Shown piece by piece: positions 16,751-21,817 of a stretch of 22,604 nt of DNA. The notes beneath the pieces are model-generated. The model was not told the origin of the DNA. It worked only from the letters and a program-made list of their open reading frames with translations, and searched no databases. A program made the position numbers and the translations under genes. The DNA is taken from NCBI GenBank assembly GCA_017601265.1, contig JAFNJA010000009.1, positions 1 to 22,604 of the forward strand, in the 5' to 3' direction. Within the stretch, counting starts at the first letter, position 1; each line of letters opens with the position of its first letter. This DNA is from Candidatus Brockarchaeota archaeon. GTDB lineage: Archaea > Thermoproteota > EX4484-205 > DTQO01.

Positions 16751-17818
16751 TTATCCGGCAACGGTCGAGAAAATCCGAGCGTTCGATCGCACCCACGCGA
16801 CAAGCCTCTTTACCCCCTCCGAGGGCTTGACTCTAGGCTCCCACGAGAGCTGTTCCCGAGCTTTCGTGATGTCCGACACGTAAATCCTCTGGTCCGACTG
16901 GCGCCAACCGCCGTACCTTACCGACGGCTTCTTCCCGGTCAGTTCTTCGAGCATCTCCAGAAGTTCCAGCAGGGAAAGCGTGAAATCGGCTCCCCCTCCG
17001 ATGTTGTATACTCCTGGTTCACCTTTTCCGCTTAAAAACGACTCGAAGGCCGCGACAAGGTCGCCGACGTAGAGAACGTCGCGGACCTGCTTTCCCGTGC
17101 CGTAAATGGTGATGGGCTTGCCCAAGATGGTCGCTCCCGCGAACCACGCGAGCCAACCCTGGTCCTCGACTCCGATCTGCCTTTCGCCATAGACGCAGGA
17201 CATCCTGAAGGAAGCCGCCCTGAGCCCGTACGTCTTGGCGTAATCTTGGATGTACAAGTCCGCCGCCAGCTTGGAACATCCGTACGGGGTGTGCTCGCAA
17301 TGGTCTATTGGAAAATCTTCCGGTATGCCCCTGCTGTACTCCCCGGCGAAAGCGTACCTCTTGTCCATCTCGATCGTGCCCACGCGGTTGACGTTGCTGC
17401 CGTATACCTTGTTCGTGGAGCACCCAACGATGCTCGCGTTTCCTTTCGAACGCCTTGCAGCTTCAAGCACGTTCAGTGTTCCGAGGGCGTTGATCTCGAA
17501 GTCAGTGACGGGATCCAAGAGGGAAGCGGTGACGGCCGTCTGTGCCGCGGCGTGCACGACCGCTTCCACGCCCTCCATGACCGATTCCAGTTTCTTGAGG
17601 TCACGCACGTCGCCTTCTACCCTTCTTACGGACGGGTACTTCCCTAGGTAGTTCCAGTTGAAGCCGGGGTCGGAGCCTTGCCTTCGGAGCAGCCTCATCC
17701 TCGAGAGGTTGTCGAACGCTATGACTTCGTACCCTTTCAGCGCGTAAAACTCGGCCACGTGCGAGCCGACGAACCCCCCTCCCCCCGTCACGAGAACCGA
17801 ACCGCGGTCATGCCCCAA
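16751..17818 (-). CDS. NAD-dependent epimerase, CDP-paratose 2-epimerase-like
   Basis: A 355-residue extended short-chain dehydrogenase/reductase acting on a nucleotide-sugar. NAD is bound by VTGGGGFVGSH (10-20). The catalytic residues are S134/T135 in GCSTNKVYG and Y179-x3-K183 in TPYGCSK. The combination STNKVYG, FRMSCVYGERQ, EDQGWLAWF and GKQVRDVLYV is the pattern of CDP-paratose 2-epimerases (CDP-tyvelose synthesis), more than of UDP-glucose 4-epimerase or dTDP-glucose dehydratase. TTG start at 17818; the nearby ATG at 17811 is out of frame. A good TATA box lies upstream. No other deoxyhexose genes are visible here, so the substrate may differ. Presumably it makes a sugar for surface glycans. 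Confidence 0.88.
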   Translation of the reverse strand: MGHDRGSVLVTGGGGFVGSHVAEFYALKGYEVIAFDNLSRMRLLRRQGSDPGFNWNYLGKYPSVRRVEGDVRDLKKLESVMEGVEAVVHAAAQTAVTASLLDPVTDFEINALGTLNVLEAARRSKGNASIVGCSTNKVYGSNVNRVGTIEMDKRYAFAGEYSRGIPEDFPIDHCEHTPYGCSKLAADLYIQDYAKTYGLRAASFRMSCVYGERQIGVEDQGWLAWFAGATILGKPITIYGTGKQVRDVLYVGDLVAAFESFLSGKGEPGVYNIGGGADFTLSLLELLEMLEELTGKKPSVRYGGWRQSDQRIYVSDITKAREQLSWEPRVKPSEGVKRLVAWVRSNARIFSTVAG

Positions 17819-17851
17819 TTCGCGCGCCTCGCCTTGTTTTCCCGACCAGGC

Positions 17852-17860
17852 CTCTTATAA
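17852..17860 (-). promoter_or_regulatory. TATA box of the epimerase gene
   Basis: GCTTATAAG on the minus strand lies in a very GC-rich run, about 38 bases upstream of the TTG start at 17818. Confidence 0.65.
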
Positions 17861-17970
17861 GCCCGCCCCCGCGGCCCCTTTCTTGGCAAAGGCATACAAC
17901 ATCCCTAGATTCAAATTGTACCGAAGGGAAAATTCATCTGCCCGCCCAGCTTTCGTCCCGAAGCTCCAGC

Positions 17971-18456
17971 ATGATAGACCGTCCAAGCTCCCTCGCCGCG
18001 GTGAAAATCGACGAAACCGTAAAGCTCCTCGTACTGGACGTTGACGGAACCCTGTGGGTTAACAGCTTCGATCCCGGAAGGCACCCGCCCTTCAGGCGAA
18101 TCGATGCGAACGAGATCGTGACCGGAGACGGCGAGGTCATCAGGCTCAGCCCGGGCTTGCTGGAGTTGCTGAACCAGGCCGGGGAAAAGGGCGTGGTCTG
18201 CTCCTTGGCTAGCATCGGCGATCCGGACGTAGTCCTCGGCATTTTGGAGCAGTTCAAACTGCCGACCAAGTTCGTGCACCCCCAGCTGGGTTGGAACGGA
18301 AAGGACGCGATGATCGAGGAGATCTTGAGGAAGCTCGAGCTGGAAGAGGGCATGAAGATCTCCGATGCCGAGATAGTGTTCGTCGACGACGACGAGAAGG
18401 AACTTGCGAAGGTGGAAGCCCGTTTTCCAGGAGCCAAACTCGTGAAGGCTCCGTGA
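17971..18456 (+). CDS. HAD phosphatase, magnesium-dependent phosphatase-1 (MDP-1) type
   Basis: A 161-residue HAD hydrolase with almost no cap domain, as in magnesium-dependent phosphatase-1, which removes phosphate from phosphotyrosine or sugar phosphates. Motif I is VLDVDGTLW with nucleophile D23 and acid/base D25. Motif II is S78 in VCSLAS, motif III is K111 in WNGKDAMIEE, and motif IV is VFVDDDEKE (137-145). The length is right for the family. An alternative start is the GTG at 18001, nearer to motif I; the ATG at 17971 is preferred for codon strength. The gene stands alone, divergent from the epimerase. Confidence 0.85.
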   Translation: MIDRPSSLAAVKIDETVKLLVLDVDGTLWVNSFDPGRHPPFRRIDANEIVTGDGEVIRLSPGLLELLNQAGEKGVVCSLASIGDPDVVLGILEQFKLPTKFVHPQLGWNGKDAMIEEILRKLELEEGMKISDAEIVFVDDDEKELAKVEARFPGAKLVKAP

Positions 18457-18478
18457 TTGGAAACGCCCCGGCACACGA

Positions 18479-18766
18479 TCAAGCGGCGCGAAGAAGGGAC
18501 TCAATTCCAAGGCGAGAAGCGCCAAACCCGGAAGCTTGCGAATACGCCGGGTTGCGCTCCGACACGAATGCCTTTACGTCCGCGCTCACGGCGGCCACGG
18601 GCCCGTTGGGGTCAGTATCCCGAGGGATTAAGACGCGACGGCGAGCAAGCCGCCCAAAGAGCTTTAGTAACGATATGGCGTACGCCTCTTCCGGCGGGAA
18701 GAGTGTGGATCGCGGGCGGGCATCGCCCAGATCCCGCGCCCGTGCCAGTACCAGTGCCAGCGCCAA
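18479..18766 (-). CDS. Possible 95-residue protein, unrecognised
   Basis: A minus-strand reading frame that begins 8 bases after the stop of the zinc-ribbon gene at a TTG and ends 22 bases from the HAD gene. Its sequence looks protein-like (PPEEAYAISLLKLFGRLARR, then VSADVKAFVSERNPA and FGASRLGIESLLRAA) with alternating charged and hydrophobic helices. Against it, none of its arginine codons is AGG, although AGG is by far the commonest arginine codon in the surrounding genes, and no ribosome binding site is obvious. I do not recognise the family. It may be a small co-transcribed gene, a recent arrival, or a chance frame. Confidence 0.35.
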   Translation of the reverse strand: MALALVLARARDLGDARPRSTLFPPEEAYAISLLKLFGRLARRRVLIPRDTDPNGPVAAVSADVKAFVSERNPAYSQASGFGASRLGIESLLRAA

Positions 18767-18774
18767 TGGGCGCT

Positions 18775-19035
18775 TCAGGTTGCCTCTGACCTTGAAAACT
18801 CCATCCCGCACTTCTTGCACGAGTATTTCGGGCAAACGGTAAGCGTGACCGTAGTTCCCTGCGAGGCCAGATCGGTCGATCCGCACTTTGGGCAGAAGAA
18901 CATGGCCAATTTGACCCTCAGGCGCCCGATCGCCTCGTTCACAAGAGCCTGCGCGAGCTTCTCCTCCCCCCTCTCCGAGCAACCCTTCGCCCTCTCGAGG
19001 GTCGACATTATCTCCCCAAAGTCGCTCCAGTCCAT
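18775..19035 (-). CDS. Small zinc-ribbon protein
   Basis: An 86-residue protein: an N-terminal helical half (MDWSDFGEIMSTLERAKG and EEKLAQALVNEAIGRL) followed by a C-terminal zinc ribbon, FFCPKCGST (C48, C51) and CKKCGMEF (C73, C76), with an extra C68. The four cysteines are spaced to bind one zinc ion. The ATG at 19035 is supported by a GGGAG ribosome binding site and by a clear TATA box (19063-19072) about 32 bases upstream, so longer readings of the same frame can be discarded. The function is unknown; such ribbons often bind nucleic acid or mediate protein contacts. Confidence 0.7.
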   Translation of the reverse strand: MDWSDFGEIMSTLERAKGCSERGEEKLAQALVNEAIGRLRVKLAMFFCPKCGSTDLASQGTTVTLTVCPKYSCKKCGMEFSRSEAT

Positions 19036-19062
19036 TTCTCCCGATTCTGGAGCGCTCGCCCC

Positions 19063-19072
19063 CAAATATATG
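19063..19072 (-). promoter_or_regulatory. TATA box of the zinc-ribbon gene
   Basis: CATATATTTG on the minus strand is an almost ideal archaeal TATA element, about 32 bases before the ATG at 19035. Confidence 0.7.
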
Positions 19073-19254
19073 TCTCTCCTCCAAAGCGGACGTTTTTGGG
19101 CAGAATGCGTTCGTCCCGAAGAATTGGCTTTCGAGTCCCCCTTCCTGGCGTCAGCCAGACCCATGCGCAGTGATCGCTTGATCGGAGTTAAGGCGTCCCT
19201 TTTTGTAAGCCGCGAAATGCTCGCAACACATCGTGCAGTGGAACGCGCCAACCC

Positions 19255-19261
19255 CTTAAAG
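19255..19261 (+). promoter_or_regulatory. TATA-like element before the frameshifted small gene
   Basis: CTTAAAG lies about 31 bases before the ATG at 19289, as expected for a leaderless gene. Confidence 0.35.
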
Positions 19262-19288
19262 AAAGGAGAGCCTACCAAACGTCCACCG

Positions 19289-19415
19289 ATGTCTAAATGG
19301 GAAGAAGGGCTGCGCGTCGGTCGGCGTTCCAAAGAAGTTCTGCAAGGCGTCCAACGTCGATCCCAAAAAGATCGAGGAAAAGGTTTTCGCCCTTGGCGCA
19401 AAAATTGTCCTATAG
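19289..19415 (+). pseudogene. Small Cys-containing protein gene broken by a one-base frameshift
   Basis: The ATG at 19289 opens MSKW. One base later, in the third frame, the sequence reads on as a very protein-like stretch ending at a TAG (19413-19415): KKGCASVGVPKKFCKASN then VDPKKIEEKVFALGAKIVL. Removing one G from the TGGG run at 19298-19301 would join the two into a protein of about 41 residues. The downstream frame has no start codon of its own. A TATA-like element sits at the right distance upstream. I do not recognise the family. It could be a pseudogene, a sequencing or assembly error, or, less likely, a programmed frameshift. Confidence 0.4.
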
Positions 19416-19777
19416 AATTGAGCCCCGTGGGAACGAACTTAAGATGAAAAGCCACGTGCACAACGAGGAGAGGGTCGCTTTCGGAACGCAATCCGTGCGC
19501 AAGTTGAGCTGCGCAATCAAGACACGGCATCGCTGAATAATTGTTTAAATTCGCAACGAACCTTGGAGGAAACGCCCGAGGTGAGCTGCTATTAACGCGT
19601 TATGCACTCTCGGTTGAGGCAGGCTCAGTTCTGGCGAGGGCGCTGGATGCTCCCGGCCTTTCATTCGGAGAAAAGAACAGGGCAGATCCTCTTCCGTATC
19701 CGCTATCAGGAACAAATAAGGAGATCTCCAGATATCGCATTCAGGCCGCGCTAACGGATTGGGGCTGGTGCTCGTAA

Positions 19778-19793
19778 CGATAACGCCTTATCG
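19778..19793. repeat. Short perfect inverted repeat
   Basis: CGATAACGCCTTATCG folds into a six-base-pair stem (CGATAA/TTATCG) with a four-base loop. It could be a protein-binding site or part of a structured RNA. No gene lies close enough to decide. Confidence 0.4.
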
Positions 19794-19795
19794 CA

Positions 19796-19849
19796 AAAGA
19801 GTAATGGAGAATGTGAAAGAGAGATGTGACAAGAGAATAATGGAGATGG
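19796..19849 (+). repeat. Imperfect direct repeat pair
   Basis: AAGAGTAATGGAGAATG and AAGAGAATAATGGAGATGG occur about 34 bases apart. The spacing would suit a CRISPR-like unit, but there are only two copies and they are imperfect, so nothing more is claimed. Confidence 0.3.
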
Positions 19850-20116
19850 AAATCAGGCCAGTTATCAGAAAGTGAAAACCACCGAGAGTATCGGGCTATG
19901 TCGCTGTCTATTCATGGTAGTAAGGGGAAGAGCTTGATTGCCTAATAGATTCGATGCCATCTCAAAAATGGACTAAAGCAGGTTTTCCTTGGTCTGGAGA
20001 GTTAAAGGGCGGTTCTCCATGGAGCATTTGCCCTTGACCCCTTTGCGCCACCCCCCTCTCTCGAAGCGGCACGCGTGCTCCAGCCTGCCGAATGCCGTGC
20101 TCACGATGCCTGCCCT

Positions 20117-20352
20117 CTCAACTGCCCCAACCGGCCGCCCGGACAGGCGGTAAATTGCGGCTGGCCTGCCACGTCCGCGCTTCGAATTCCTTGGGCACGG
20201 TGCCAGCCTCGACGGTGCCCCAAATGGCTGCGCACGATTCGGTGCAAAAAGCCCGATCTCCCTACGGGAGCTGAAACAATGCCTCCCCCTCCTTGCCGAG
20301 CACGCCAACCAGGGACCCGCGAATGCAGTCCGCGAAGGCGAACGGGATCTCA
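20117..20352 (-). pseudogene. Decayed reading frame of unknown family
   Basis: On the minus strand one frame begins convincingly (IPFAFADCIRGSLVGVLG then KEGEALFQLP), meets a TAG, and resumes with GTVEAGTVPKEFEARTWQ before a second stop near 20117. An in-frame TAG also precedes the start. An overlapping second frame (GRPAAIYRLS, near 20150) also looks locally protein-like. The pattern suggests a small gene with several disabling changes, but it is too short for me to assign a family. Confidence 0.3.
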
Positions 20353-20366
20353 GTCTATTCGATTCT

Positions 20367-20381
20367 AATGAAGTTTTCATT
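20367..20381. repeat. Hairpin downstream of the tRNA gene
   Basis: AATGAAGTTTTCATT is a six-base-pair inverted repeat with a three-base loop, about 22 bases past the tRNA 3' end. It could help end transcription or be chance. Confidence 0.3.
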
Positions 20382-20396
20382 CGTAAATCTGCCAAT

Positions 20397-20400
20397 AAAA
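20397..20400 (-). terminator. Short T-run terminator of the tRNA gene
   Basis: Read on the minus strand, a TTTT run follows two bases after the discriminator base of the tRNA, the usual short archaeal termination signal. Confidence 0.4.
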
Positions 20401-20438
20401 TGCGGGGCTGTTGGGAATTGAACCCAAGACTCTCGGGT

Positions 20439-20456
20439 TTCTTCGAACAGCCGGGT
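20439..20456 (-). other. tRNA-Lys intron 3 (position 37/38, 18 bases)
   Basis: This is the canonical archaeal site, just 3' of the anticodon. The intron starts ACCCGG and ends GAAGAA. The exon bases C32-T35 (CTTT) can pair with GAAG near the intron end, with bulges TA|A and AA|A, and the anticodon stem as the outer helix. I see no stable helix inside the intron, so this is a relaxed form of the bulge-helix-bulge. By sequence alone the cut could shift up to five bases, because ACCCG is repeated at both ends. Confidence 0.8.
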
Positions 20457-20463
20457 TAAAAGC

Positions 20464-20480
20464 CTCATCGAGTTCCCTCT
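20464..20480 (-). other. tRNA-Lys intron 2 (position 30/31, 17 bases)
   Basis: Inside the anticodon stem. It forms a complete bulge-helix-bulge: outer helix G22-A23-G24 with C32-T33-T34, bulge GG|A, central four pairs CATC/GATG (exon bases 25-28), bulge AG|G, and an inner helix GAG/CTC capped by a GGAA tetraloop. Confidence 0.88.
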
Positions 20481-20496
20481 CCGATGCTCTACCTGG

Positions 20497-20517
20497 CTGC
20501 TCCTTCCTTCTCGAAGG
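20497..20517 (-). other. tRNA-Lys intron 1 (position 15/16 in the D loop, 21 bases)
   Basis: The exon D-stem strand GCTC (10-13) pairs with GAGC near the intron end. The bulges are AG|C and AG|C, and the inner helix is CTTC/GAAG with a six-base loop. The outer helix is weak or missing. CAGCC is repeated at both ends, but only this cut gives the four-base central helix. Confidence 0.85.
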
Positions 20518-20553
20518 CTGAGCTACAGCCCGAACATCGGGAACATTTGCGAC

Positions 20554-20564
20554 GATATATTAAG
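20554..20564 (-). promoter_or_regulatory. TATA box of the tRNA-Lys gene
   Basis: CTTAATATATC on the minus strand is centred about 27 bases upstream of the tRNA 5' end, the expected archaeal spacing for transcription starting at or near base 1. Confidence 0.7.
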
Positions 20565-20763
20565 TTTCTGCTTTTCCCCGCTTTGGCAAACCCTAACCGT
20601 ATCGGCAAAAGATCTCGCGCGTCGTTCCAACGAGAGCGCTCTCATGATTTTACAACTCCCTCCCAAGGAGTCCGACTCGCCCATGCCTGAAATAGGAACG
20701 GCGAAACCGCTTGGCCGAGCCGGTCCGCCCCACCATAAGGCAGAGGGCTCGGTTTCGCCAGCC

Positions 20764-20958
20764 CTACTCTTCCGAGGTCTTGGCCAAGAACAACGTTATG
20801 GCCGCGAACGCAAGCATCGCCACTGAGGTTACTATGGTGACGATTCTCTTGGTTTGGTATAGTTCCGAGTCGCTGGGCATCGACGGCAAGTACACCAGCC
20901 ACACGTAGACCAGAAAGCTGGCAGCGAAAACCGACGCCGCCAGGTAATACTTGTTCAT
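20764..20958 (-). CDS. Small two-helix membrane protein
   Basis: A 64-residue protein with two membrane segments, YLAASVFAASFLVYVWLVYL (5-24) and IVTIVTSVAMLAFAAITLFLA (about 39-59, quoted as IVTIVTSVAMLA then FAAITLFLA), joined by a short polar loop (PSMPSDSELYQTKR) and ending KTSEE. I recognise no family. The ATG at 20958 has a GGCGAG purine run before it and a TATA box at 20994-21002. It is divergent from the exported protein at 21062, and the short promoter region between them could coordinate the two; a functional link is only an inference. Confidence 0.7.
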   Translation of the reverse strand: MNKYYLAASVFAASFLVYVWLVYLPSMPSDSELYQTKRIVTIVTSVAMLAFAAITLFLAKTSEE

Positions 20959-20993
20959 CTCGCCGTGCCCTGGAAAAGAAGCCGTTTTGTCGA

Positions 20994-21002
20994 CTAATAA
21001 GG
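20994..21002 (-). promoter_or_regulatory. TATA box of the two-helix membrane protein gene
   Basis: CCTTATTAG on the minus strand, about 40 bases before the ATG at 20958, within the divergent promoter region. Confidence 0.5.
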
Positions 21003-21025
21003 TTTCGCGGCCCGCCCCTTTGAAG

Positions 21026-21034
21026 GTTTAAATT
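21026..21034 (+). promoter_or_regulatory. TATA box of the exported-protein/AAA ATPase pair
   Basis: GTTTAAATT, set in GC-rich DNA, is centred about 32 bases before the ATG at 21062. It predicts a nearly leaderless transcript that would also carry the AAA gene downstream. Confidence 0.7.
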
Positions 21035-21061
21035 GGGCCTCCCCCCGCATGTAGCCAAGCC

Positions 21062-21784
21062 ATGCGAGCGCCGCGCCTCGGACTTGCTTCAGCCAACCTC
21101 ATCCTTCTAGCCCTGGCAGTTTTCCACCCGCCCTGCGCGTCCGGCAGCTCCAGCATGGGCCCCATCGGCCCCGTCCCCCTCATGGTCGGAGACGCGGTCT
21201 ACGTCTTCTTCAGCCCACCCCTCGGGAAGGTCGTGGTCTCCGTCTCCTCCCCAGGCGGACCGTACAGGCAGGCGACGTACGTTAACGAATCCATCACGAC
21301 GGTCCCGGTCCAGCTGGGCGCCCAGGGAACGTACGTCCAGTTCATTCCCCAGTCGGACGGGCGCTTCACGTTGGTCCTGAACGTGTCGTCCAAGCAGCCG
21401 TTCAACATGCTCCTGGGCGTCCTTACCAACGATTACTCGAATTTCGCGCCTTACAGGGTCTACACGGTCGAGAGGGCGTACTTCGTCGAGATCGTGACGA
21501 TGAGGGGGCTCGAAGCCTCGAACTGGAGCATCTCGTTCGACTTCTACGTGGAGAAGGAGAAGGAAGAAGCGTGGTTCATCATACCTATGCCCTCGTGGGG
21601 CGAAGCTCTCCTTCTGGGAGCCGCGGTCGCCGGCTTGGCTTACCCGAACGCCTTCCTCGTCACCGGCCTCTACTTCAGGTCGAAGAGGGAGGAGGTATCC
21701 ACCAAGAGGAAGGTTGGCGTTTGCCTTTCCGTAATCATCAGCATGCTCTTGGTCTACTGGCTATACCTTAGGGTGACGAGATAG
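21062..21784 (+). CDS. Exported, membrane-anchored protein of unknown function
   Basis: 240 residues. The N-terminus is a signal peptide: arginines at 2 and 5, a hydrophobic core LILLALAVF (13-21), then small residues CASGSSS. The external domain of about 145 residues is rich in beta-type sequence (VYVFFSPPLGKVVVSVSS; FTLVLNVSS) and has three N-glycosylation sequons at N75, N107 and N154. Two membrane helices follow (about 180-204 and 217-236), separated by a short positively charged segment (RSKREEVSTKRK), which places this loop in the cytoplasm. I recognise no family. It has its own TATA box, and the AAA ATPase gene starts 33 bases after its stop, so the two are probably an operon. Confidence 0.8.
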   Translation: MRAPRLGLASANLILLALAVFHPPCASGSSSMGPIGPVPLMVGDAVYVFFSPPLGKVVVSVSSPGGPYRQATYVNESITTVPVQLGAQGTYVQFIPQSDGRFTLVLNVSSKQPFNMLLGVLTNDYSNFAPYRVYTVERAYFVEIVTMRGLEASNWSISFDFYVEKEKEEAWFIIPMPSWGEALLLGAAVAGLAYPNAFLVTGLYFRSKREEVSTKRKVGVCLSVIISMLLVYWLYLRVTR

Positions 21785-21817
21785 GATGGGCGGAGTAGGC
21801 GCGCGCGAAAAGGGGGC

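Larger units (their letters stand above)
19416..20116. other. Stretch without a recognisable gene
   Basis: About 700 bases with short overlapping reading frames, none of which shows protein-like character or a family I know. It contains an AT-rich TATA-like run around 19544-19556, a small perfect hairpin at 19778-19793 and an imperfect direct repeat at 19796-19849. Its base composition is less GC-rich than the gene-dense part of the window. It may hold an unrecognised non-coding RNA or be decayed DNA. Confidence 0.4.
20403..20532 (-). tRNA. tRNA-Lys (anticodon TTT) with three introns
   Basis: The 130-base gene gives a 74-base tRNA after removing introns of 21, 17 and 18 bases. Mature parts on the minus strand: acceptor CGGGCTG/CAGCCCC with discriminator G; D stem GCTC/GAGC with loop AGCCAGGTA; anticodon stem TCGGG/CCCGA with loop CTTTTAA; variable loop GAGTC; T stem TTGGG/CCCAA with loop TTCAATT. 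The anticodon TTT is at 20458-20460, and the G discriminator fits archaeal lysine tRNA. CCA is not encoded. All stems close perfectly except the first acceptor pair, which is C1-C72. Each intron leaves the tRNA fold intact when removed, which is strong evidence for the assignment. A TATA box about 27 bases upstream and a T-run downstream bound the gene. Confidence 0.92.

Noticed and set aside
19560..19800. GGAGGAAACGCCC, recalling the first conserved block of RNase P RNA
   Set aside because: The matching later blocks (such as ACAGAA) are not found at a sensible distance, so the short match is not enough.
19796..19849. CRISPR-like spacing of two similar units
   Set aside because: There are only two imperfect copies, no further unit on either side and no cas genes in the window.
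20497..20517. GGAAGGAGCAGCC resembling the conserved core of SRP 7S RNA
   Set aside because: It lies wholly in and next to tRNA intron 1, and the surrounding bases lack the SRP helix 8 partner. The tRNA reading explains every base.
20484..20690. Plus-strand ORF of 68 codons across the tRNA gene
   Set aside because: It overlaps the tRNA-Lys gene and its promoter, and the translation has no recognisable pattern.
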